DNA of 5,828 bases from Chloroflexota bacterium (GTDB lineage Bacteria; Chloroflexota; Dehalococcoidia; GIF9; UBA5629). The notes under the pieces were generated by a model. The model was not told where the DNA came from. It searched no databases and saw only the letters and a list, made by a program, of their open reading frames with translations. A program made the position numbers and the translations under genes. Location of the stretch: positions 1 to 5,828 of the forward strand of contig JAPLHJ010000289.1 in the NCBI GenBank assembly GCA_026389675.1, written 5' to 3'. Below, piece by piece: positions 1 to 5,089 of this stretch. Position 1 is the stretch's first letter, and each line of letters starts with the position of its first letter.

Positions 1-1
1 G

Positions 2-2050
2 TACAGCGAGTTGAATAACTTCCGCAAATGCACGCAGCTCGAGCAGTATTTCTTGGAGCACGCTTCAGCCAGGCAGGGGCTTCTGGAACATTTCTCCACG
101 TCGTCGCTGGAGGGTTACGGCTGTGAGCACCTGCCGCTGGCTATAAGTGCAGCGGGCGCTATTATAGGTTACCTGCGCGAGAACCAGAAGGCCGCCCTGG
201 GACTGCTCACCCGGCTTTCCACTTACTCGATACAGTCCTTCATGACGCTCGATACGCACACCACCCGCAACCTTGAATTGTATAGCAGCCTGCGCTGGGG
301 CACGGCGCAGGGTTCACTCATCGCAGCCATAGATATCACCAGAACCTCCATGGGCGGCCGCCTGCTCAAGAGGTATTTAGGCCAGCCGCTGCTTGACCTG
401 CAGGCACTGAGGGAGCGGCAGCAGGCGGTTGCGTGGTTCTTTAAGAACACACTGATGCGCGGCTCAGTCATGGCGCTGCTGGCCGATATGCCCGACATGG
501 AGCGCATTATCAACCGCATCAGGAGCGGCCATGCTATCCCCCGGGAGCTGGTGGCACTCAAAACCGGGCTGGGGAAAGCAATGTCCATCCTGCCCCTTTT
601 AGTCGATAATAAAGCCCCGGCATTGATGATAGATGGCCTGAAATCCTGTCCCGACGTGATTGAGCTTATCACTGCTGCTATTGCCGATGAGCCGGCCGCC
701 ACCTTTGAGCACGGGGGGGTGATCAGGAAGGGCTTTTCGGAAGAGCTCGATAAGATAAGGACGATTGCCACCGATGCAAAGCAGTTCTTAGCCGGCCTGG
801 AAAAGGCGGAGCGCGAGCGCACCGGCATCAAGTCCCTGAAGCTGGGCTATAACCGGGTCTTCGGCTACTACATCGAGATATCACAGTCCAACCTGGCGGC
901 CGTGCCTGCCGATTACATACGCCGGCAGACGCTGGCCAACGGTGAGCGGTACTACACGCCGCAACTGAAAGAATATGAGTCCATGATCCTCAATGCCCAG
1001 GAGAGGATGGTGGAACTTGAGAAGTCACTTTTCGCCCAGGCCTGCGGTCAGATCGCGGCTTCGGGCGAGAAGATACTCTGCTCTGCCCGCATACTGGCGC
1101 AGGTGGATGTATTCTCCAGCCTGGCCGAGATAGCTGCACGCAATGGATACGTCAGGCCGCAGTTAAACGGCGGCGATGCCATCAGCATCAGGGGTGGCCG
1201 GCACCCCGTGGTGGAAAAGGCCCTCGGCCCGGGCGCGTTTATTCCCAACGATACCGTTCTTGCCGGCAGCGATGACCAGCTCATCGTGCTGACGGGTCCC
1301 AACATGGCTGGCAAATCCACCTATCTCAAGCAGGTCGCTTTGATAGTTCTGCTGGCCCAGGTGGGCAGCTTTGTGCCGGCGGACGAGGCGGTCATCGGTA
1401 TTGTCGACCGTATCTTCACGCGCATCGGAGCCCAGGAGGATATCGCCGCTGGGCAATCAACTTTCATGGTAGAGATGATCGAGGTCGCCAATATCCTCAA
1501 TAATGCCACCGCGAAGTCTTTGCTGATATTGGACGAGGTCGGCCGCGGTACCAGCACCTACGACGGACTTTCCATCGCGTGGGCTGTTATCGAGTATATA
1601 CACAACCATACCAAACTTAGGTCCAAGACACTTTTCGCAACGCATTACCACGAATTGGTCGAGCTGGCGGGATCGCTCCCGCGCGTGAAGAATTACAATA
1701 TGGCCGTCAGTGAAGATCAGGGGAAAGTGATCTTCCTGCGCAAAGTCGTTCCCGGCGGGGCCGACCGCAGCTACGGGATACACGTGGCTCAACTGGCCGG
1801 CCTGCCCAAAGCGGTGATTCACCGGGCGCAGGAGATATTACGGCGGCTCGAAGAGGAGCAACCCGGGCGCAAGAGCGGTGTTGGCAAGCAGGCCGTTGAT
1901 CCACAGGCTTTGCAGTTAAACATCTTCGGAAAGACTTCCGAGATCGAGGCTGAACTTAAAAAGTTGGATATCGATGCCATGTCGCCCATTGAGGCTATCA
2001 ATAAGTTGTATGAGTTAAAGAAAAAGATAGCGGACATCGATATAAAATAA
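2..2050 (+). CDS. mutS: DNA mismatch repair protein MutS (5'-truncated by window edge)
   Basis: MutS binds base mismatches and small loops in DNA and, through ATP-driven clamp sliding, starts mismatch repair with MutL. The frame is open to the window's left edge, so the TTG at 11 is not the start. 682 residues are visible. Aligning the Walker A motif with E. coli MutS suggests about 180 are missing, i.e. the mismatch-recognition domain and part of the connector. Numbering from the first visible residue: the core begins near 89 (RNLEL) and includes a segment of the type SLIAAIDITRTSMGGRLLKR. The clamp segment GIKSLKLGYNRVFGYYIE is at 275-292, Walker A GPNMAGKST at 432-440, Walker B/signature DEVGRGTSTYDG from 511, and the ATHYHEL switch at 546-552. 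The C-terminal tail from 655 (LDIDAMSPIEAINKLYELKK) matches the usual MutS ending. All motifs are intact. No clear terminator follows the stop, and the next promoter starts 22 nt later. Confidence 0.97.
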   Translation, partial: YSELNNFRKCTQLEQYFLEHASARQGLLEHFSTSSLEGYGCEHLPLAISAAGAIIGYLRENQKAALGLLTRLSTYSIQSFMTLDTHTTRNLELYSSLRWGTAQGSLIAAIDITRTSMGGRLLKRYLGQPLLDLQALRERQQAVAWFFKNTLMRGSVMALLADMPDMERIINRIRSGHAIPRELVALKTGLGKAMSILPLLVDNKAPALMIDGLKSCPDVIELITAAIADEPAATFEHGGVIRKGFSEELDKIRTIATDAKQFLAGLEKAERERTGIKSLKLGYNRVFGYYIEISQSNLAAVPADYIRRQTLANGERYYTPQLKEYESMILNAQERMVELEKSLFAQACGQIAASGEKILCSARILAQVDVFSSLAEIAARNGYVRPQLNGGDAISIRGGRHPVVEKALGPGAFIPNDTVLAGSDDQLIVLTGPNMAGKSTYLKQVALIVLLAQVGSFVPADEAVIGIVDRIFTRIGAQEDIAAGQSTFMVEMIEVANILNNATAKSLLILDEVGRGTSTYDGLSIAWAVIEYIHNHTKLRSKTLFATHYHELVELAGSLPRVKNYNMAVSEDQGKVIFLRKVVPGGADRSYGIHVAQLAGLPKAVIHRAQEILRRLEEEQPGRKSGVGKQAVDPQALQLNIFGKTSEIEAELKKLDIDAMSPIEAINKLYELKKKIADIDIK

Positions 2051-2072
2051 ATTATCACTGGACGTTGTGAAT

Positions 2073-2100
2073 TTGACATTATGCCTGTTTCAGGTATAAT
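2073..2100 (+). promoter_or_regulatory. Strong sigma-70 type promoter of the antitoxin-toxin module
   Basis: A perfect -35 hexamer TTGACA (2073-2078) and a perfect -10 hexamer TATAAT (2095-2100) are separated by 16 bp. The expected transcription start is about 2106-2109. It lies in the short gap after mutS and points at the wHTH-nucleotidyltransferase gene. A transcript from here would begin only a few bases before the ATG at 2111. Two palindromes overlap it (see the operator entries), which suggests strong but repressed transcription. The motifs are directly visible; activity is inferred. Confidence 0.8.
2081..2097. promoter_or_regulatory. Putative operator 1, in the -35/-10 spacer
   Basis: ATGCCTGTTTCAGGTAT is a 17-bp near-palindrome with one mismatched pair between arms ATGCCTG and CAGGTAT. 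It fills the promoter spacer and runs into the -10 box. It shares the outer half-sites ATGCC/GGYAT, the same length and 11 of 17 positions with operator 2, whose centre is 21 bp away. A repressor bound here would block RNA polymerase. The likeliest ligand is the winged-helix domain of the adjacent antitoxin; this is inference. Confidence 0.55.
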
Positions 2101-2101
2101 C

Positions 2102-2118
2102 ATGCCCATTATGGGCAT
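2102..2118. promoter_or_regulatory. Putative operator 2, perfect palindrome at the transcription start
   Basis: ATGCCCATTATGGGCAT is a perfect 17-bp palindrome: 8-bp arms ATGCCCAT and ATGGGCAT around one central T. It begins one base after the -10 box and covers the predicted transcription start. With operator 1 it forms two related sites on the same face of the helix (21 bp between centres, two turns). It also contains the ATG codons at 2102 and 2111, so operator and coding start overlap. A hairpin in RNA is an alternative reading, but a transcript starting near 2107 would lack the left arm. Confidence 0.65.
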
Positions 2119-2755
2119 TAGTAAGGCTGAGCAGCAAATCGGGCCATTTCTTTTCAACAAGACGAAGAGAGGTTTGCTGGCATTGCTATACGGGCATACA
2201 GATAAAGAATATTACATTAACCAGGTAATTCAGATTGTTGGTTGTGGATCGGGCGCGGTTCAACGCGAATTAAAATTAATGACGCAGGCAGGCTTATTAA
2301 ACAGGACTAAAAAAGGCAATCTCGTTTATTACCAGGCAAATAGCAAATGCCCGATATTTGCTGAGCTTAAAAGCCTGGCGGATAAAGATATACTTTCGTC
2401 CACGGAAATATCAAGATACCCGGCCAATTCAAAGGGGACTTTGTTGAAGTGTAAACGTAATATTGAGATATCCCACAGAAAGATTGCCAGGTTCAGCCGT
2501 AAAAATCATATTAAAAGGCTTTCTCTTTTTGGTTCTGTGTTGAGGGATGATTTTGGGCCGGAAAGTGATGTGGACATCCTGGTGGAGTTTTTGCCCGGTC
2601 ACACACCCGGATATTTCGGCCTGTATGACATGGAAAAAGAACTTTCCGCTTTGCTGGGTGGACGAAAAACCGATATCAGGACATCCCGGGACCTAAGCCG
2701 TTATTTCAGGGACCAGGTTATAAGGGAGTCCAGGGTGCTATATGAAGCTGCCTGA
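2111..2755 (+). CDS. mntA: MntA-type nucleotidyltransferase antitoxin fused to an N-terminal winged-helix DNA-binding domain
   Basis: From the ATG at 2111 the protein is 214 residues. Residues ~18-90 look like an ArsR-like winged helix, with recognition-helix region GSGAVQRELKLMTQAGL at 46-62 and a wing around LNRTKKGNLVYY. Residues ~118-214 are a minimal (MNT) nucleotidyltransferase. Its motif GSX10DXD is complete: G141-S142, then D153 and D155. A third acidic residue is probably D188 (KTDIR). In MntA/HepT systems this enzyme AMPylates and silences the HEPN toxin, which is encoded next, overlapping by 14 nt. Start choice: ATGs exist at 2081, 2102 and 2111. The first lies inside the promoter spacer and cannot be on a transcript from it; 2111 needs leaderless or near-leaderless translation; 2102 has only a weak CAGG upstream, and only on mutS read-through. 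No good Shine-Dalgarno sequence precedes any of them. The gene is more AT-rich than its neighbours, suggesting acquisition. Confidence 0.87.
   Translation: MGISKAEQQIGPFLFNKTKRGLLALLYGHTDKEYYINQVIQIVGCGSGAVQRELKLMTQAGLLNRTKKGNLVYYQANSKCPIFAELKSLADKDILSSTEISRYPANSKGTLLKCKRNIEISHRKIARFSRKNHIKRLSLFGSVLRDDFGPESDVDILVEFLPGHTPGYFGLYDMEKELSALLGGRKTDIRTSRDLSRYFRDQVIRESRVLYEAA
2431..2446 (+). promoter_or_regulatory. Possible internal ribosome binding site and TTG start for a free MNT antitoxin
   Basis: Inside the fused gene, AAAGGGG (2431-2437) lies 6 nt before an in-frame TTG at 2444. This falls in the linker between the DNA-binding and nucleotidyltransferase domains. Initiation here would give a 103-residue protein starting just ahead of IEISHRKIARF, about the length of a stand-alone MNT protein, with every catalytic residue. 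It is a better ribosome binding site than any at the full-length start. Use of the site is inferred only. Confidence 0.35.
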
Positions 2756-3083
2756 TGATAATATACGATTACAGCATATTGTTGACTTTGCCGGAAGGGC
2801 AATCAGTTTTACCACGGGTATAACACAGAAAGAATTTAATCATAATGAGGTGCTGCAATACGCCTGCGTTCATTTGCTCGAGATCATTGGGGAAGCTGCC
2901 AATGAGATAACTGATAAAACGCGCGGGCAATACCCTGATGTACCGTGGTTAAAGATGGTAAATATGCGAAATCGCCTTATTCACGGTTACATCGATGTTG
3001 ATATGGAAATCGTTTGGTTGACTATCAGAGATGACCTGCCTCCTTTAATCGACCAGGTACGCAGGATAAGGCTAATCGAATGA
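2742..3083 (+). CDS. hepT: HepT-like HEPN-domain toxin (DUF86 family ribonuclease)
   Basis: A 113-residue, mostly helical HEPN protein of normal family length. HepT toxins are RNases; characterised members damage tRNA or mRNA and are neutralised by the partner MNT enzyme. The active-site motif is complete: R76-N-R-L-I-H81-G-Y83, i.e. RX4HXY inside the typical context PWLKMVNMRNRLIHGY. Y83 corresponds to the tyrosine that MntA AMPylates in studied pairs. The helix with EIIGEAANEI (about 48-57) is also family-typical. The ATG at 2742 lies 14 nt inside the end of the antitoxin gene, with AGGG 6 nt upstream (2732-2735), so the pair is probably translationally coupled, antitoxin first. Motifs look intact, suggesting a live toxin. 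Cellular target and toxicity are not visible from sequence. Confidence 0.9.
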   Translation: MKLPDDNIRLQHIVDFAGRAISFTTGITQKEFNHNEVLQYACVHLLEIIGEAANEITDKTRGQYPDVPWLKMVNMRNRLIHGYIDVDMEIVWLTIRDDLPPLIDQVRRIRLIE

Positions 3084-3118
3084 TATGTTGCCAAAATAGC
3101 AGTATCCGCCGGAAAGTG

Positions 3119-3150
3119 CTATATTCTTGACTTTATGAAAGAGAATATAG
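3119..3150. repeat. Perfect 9-bp inverted repeat centred on the argJ start codon
   Basis: CTATATTCT (3119-3127) and AGAATATAG (3142-3150) are exact reverse complements around a 14-nt spacer that contains the argJ ATG (3135-3137). The centre falls between 3134 and 3135. As DNA it could be an operator. In a read-through RNA it could put the start codon in a hairpin loop. The left arm includes TATATT (3120-3125), a possible -10 box, but no convincing -35 is found at the right distance, so a promoter is not claimed. It does not match the classical ArgR box pattern I know. Confidence 0.45.
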
Positions 3151-4340
3151 AAGAAATTAAGCAGGGCACCATTACTTCGCCGCAGGGCTTCCTGGCGGGG
3201 GCGGTGGAGGCCGCTGTCAAGTATAAGGGACGGCTGGACCTGGGCGTCCTGTATTCCGAGGAGCCGTGTACATCTGCCGCTGTTTTTACCGCTAACAAGG
3301 TGAAAGCCGCCCCCATACTGCTCAGTATGAAAAATATAGGGAAGGGCAGGGTGCGGGCAGTGGTGGTTAATTCAGGCTGCGCCAATGCCTGTACGGGCGA
3401 CAAGGGTTTAAAAGACGCAACTGATATGGCGGATTTAACTGCGGCAAAGCTGGGCATCAGGCCTTCAACGGTTATCGTAGCCAGCACGGGCGTGATCGGC
3501 ACCGGCCTGCCCATGGAAAGGATCAAGGCGGGCATCGAAAAGGCAGACCTGTCCAGGAACGGCGGCCACCGGCTGGCACGGGCCATTATGACTACAGATA
3601 CGCGGCCGAAGGAGATAGCGGTAAGGGCCGTGGACAGCACCGGGCATTACACCATCGGTGGTATTGCCAAGGGCGCGGGTATGATACATCCCAATATGGC
3701 TACACTGCTCGGCTTCCTGGCAACGGATGCCAAGGTAGAGGCCGGGTTCCTCCAGAAGGCACTTGCGGCCGCAGTGGAAACCAGCTTCAATATGATAACC
3801 ATCGATGGCGATACCAGCACCAATGACATGGTGTCTATCATGGCCAACGGCGCGGCCAGTAACGAGCTCATCACGGAGAAAAACGGCAGGGTATTCCAGC
3901 AGGCGCTGGAGTATGTCTGCCGCTTCCTGGCCTGCAGCATCGCAGCCGACGGTGAGGGCGCCACCAAGCTGATCGAGGTCAGCGTCGAGGGGGCGAAGAA
4001 TATCGCTGAAGCGAGAAAGATAGCGCGCACTATCGCAGGGTCTGCGCTGGTGAAATCGGCTATCCACGGTAACGATCCCAACTGGGGGCGCATCGTGGCC
4101 GCCCTGGGGCGCAGCGGAACGGCAATGGATGAAAAGAAACTTGACGTATTTTTGCAGGGAGAAATGGTCATGCAGGCAGGAAGCCCGCTGCCTTTTAAAA
4201 AGGACAAGCTCAGCCGCAGGTTGAAAACAGATAAGGTCACAATCAGTGTTTGCCTGAATATCGGCAAAGGCAACGCCAGCGCCTGGGGATGCGACCTCTC
4301 TCAAGAGTATGTTACTATAAATAGCGATTACACAACGTAG
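3135..4340 (+). CDS. argJ: Bifunctional-type ornithine acetyltransferase / N-acetylglutamate synthase ArgJ
   Basis: ArgJ moves the acetyl group from N-acetylornithine to glutamate, releasing ornithine and regenerating N-acetylglutamate (cyclic arginine pathway, cytoplasm). Some ArgJ enzymes also use acetyl-CoA; sequence alone does not settle which type this is. The 401-residue length is normal. The self-cleavage site is clear: KGAGMIHPNMA then T190, the N-terminal nucleophile of the beta chain, followed by LLGF. VVASTGVIG upstream is the usual oxyanion-hole region. AADGEGATK, GNDPNWGR and the C-terminal SAWGCDLSQEYVTINSDYTT are family signatures. No good Shine-Dalgarno sequence precedes ATG 3135 (GGAAAG at 3111 is too far). 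The start is chosen because the N-terminus aligns well with the family around QGTITSPQGFLAG. An inverted repeat brackets the start. It heads argJ-argB-argD; its base composition resembles mutS, unlike the module between them. Confidence 0.97.
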   Translation: MKENIEEIKQGTITSPQGFLAGAVEAAVKYKGRLDLGVLYSEEPCTSAAVFTANKVKAAPILLSMKNIGKGRVRAVVVNSGCANACTGDKGLKDATDMADLTAAKLGIRPSTVIVASTGVIGTGLPMERIKAGIEKADLSRNGGHRLARAIMTTDTRPKEIAVRAVDSTGHYTIGGIAKGAGMIHPNMATLLGFLATDAKVEAGFLQKALAAAVETSFNMITIDGDTSTNDMVSIMANGAASNELITEKNGRVFQQALEYVCRFLACSIAADGEGATKLIEVSVEGAKNIAEARKIARTIAGSALVKSAIHGNDPNWGRIVAALGRSGTAMDEKKLDVFLQGEMVMQAGSPLPFKKDKLSRRLKTDKVTISVCLNIGKGNASAWGCDLSQEYVTINSDYTT

Positions 4341-4357
4341 CCATCCCGGGAACCGAT

Positions 4358-5089
4358 ATGCTTGGATCTAAAATTATCGTAGTGAAAATCGGCGGCAGTA
4401 CCCTCGGCCAGCATGATACCACGCTCGAGGACCTGGTTGCGCTGCAGAAAAAAAAGGTGCCCGTGGTGGTTGTGCATGGTGGGGGCAACGCTGTTACCGA
4501 CTGGCTGGGCAAGCTGCATATCTCCACCAGCTTCGTGCACGGCCTGCGGGTGACAGATGAAGACACTTTGAAAGTAGTCACCGCGGTGCTGGCCGGCCTG
4601 ATCAACAAGGAACTTGTATCGGAGATATGCCGCCTGGGTGGCAGGGCGGTTGGTATATGCGGGGTGGATGGCGCCATGGTGATGGGAAAGAACAATAATC
4701 GCGAACTGGGATTGACAGCCGAAGAGGTGACAGTAAACGATAGGCTGCTCAGGGTGTTGCTCAACAATGGCTACATGCCCGTTATCGCACCGGTTTGCAT
4801 GAACACAGATTTGAAGGGAAACGAGGGCACTAATTTGCTCAATGTAAATGGCGATACTATCGCGGCGCAGATAGCCGCTGCTTTGAAGGCGCGTAAACTC
4901 ATCTTCCTGACGGACGTGCCGGGAATTTATGATGAGTCCAAGCAGGTGGTGGCCCATATCGATATCAGCAAGGCGCGCAACATGATAGAAAGCGGTACGG
5001 CCTCGGGCGGCATGATAGCCAAGCTGGAGGCCGGTATGATCGCTGCCCAGAAGGAAGGAAAAGGAAAGGGAACAACCATTGTCAATTAA
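4358..5089 (+). CDS. argB: Acetylglutamate kinase ArgB, with a shortened C-terminus
   Basis: ArgB phosphorylates N-acetylglutamate with ATP, the second step of ornithine synthesis. The 243 residues hold the amino-acid-kinase core: K10 in VVKIGGS, HGGG at 40-43, the N-acetylglutamate-binding segment GLRVTD (R64), NVNGD at 162-166 (D166 matches E. coli D162), LTDVPGIYD, and GGMIAK with K222 at the nucleotide site. After this the protein is abnormal: only about 27 residues run from GGM to the stop, against about 42 or more to the matching point in B. subtilis and related enzymes. The strand-plus-loop segment with the usual IVDG/IVNG-type motif is missing, while the terminal GTTIV remains. No N-terminal helix of the arginine-sensitive type precedes K10. 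Start: ATG 4358 with GGGA 6 nt upstream, 17 nt after argJ. The end overlaps argD by 11 nt. Confidence 0.95.
   Translation: MLGSKIIVVKIGGSTLGQHDTTLEDLVALQKKKVPVVVVHGGGNAVTDWLGKLHISTSFVHGLRVTDEDTLKVVTAVLAGLINKELVSEICRLGGRAVGICGVDGAMVMGKNNNRELGLTAEEVTVNDRLLRVLLNNGYMPVIAPVCMNTDLKGNEGTNLLNVNGDTIAAQIAAALKARKLIFLTDVPGIYDESKQVVAHIDISKARNMIESGTASGGMIAKLEAGMIAAQKEGKGKGTTIVN
5061..5070 (+). promoter_or_regulatory. Ribosome binding site of argD, inside the 3' end of argB
   Basis: AAGGAAAGGG ends 8 nt before the TTG at 5079 and is part of a 24-nt unbroken purine run (5049-5072). It decides the argD start: no comparable site stands at the right distance before the ATG at 5127, where GGAGAAAAAGG covers 5111-5121 but with only 5 nt spacing and weaker matching. 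Confidence 0.55.

Noticed and set aside
11..13. TTG at 11 as the start codon of mutS
   Set aside because: The frame is open to base 2 and the protein begins mid-connector; about 180 N-terminal residues of MutS are upstream of the window.
2051..2072. Possible terminator hairpin after mutS (TCAC...GTGA)
   Set aside because: Only a 4-bp stem and no following T run.
2081..2110. ATG 2081 as start of the antitoxin gene
   Set aside because: It lies between the -35 and -10 boxes of the gene's own promoter and has no Shine-Dalgarno sequence; only read-through from mutS could use it.
2041..3100. Target-site duplication flanking the toxin-antitoxin module
   Set aside because: The only shared flank is a short AAAATA-type string, expected by chance in AT-rich DNA.
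3084..3134. Possible standard promoter for argJ (TTGCCA ... TATATT)
   Set aside because: Spacing is 26 bp, and nothing like a -35 lies 16-18 bp before TATATT; only the inverted repeat is kept.
3465..4304. Long minus-strand open frames (279 and 208 codons) opposite argJ
   Set aside because: Antisense to a complete, well-conserved ArgJ; the translations show no family motif.
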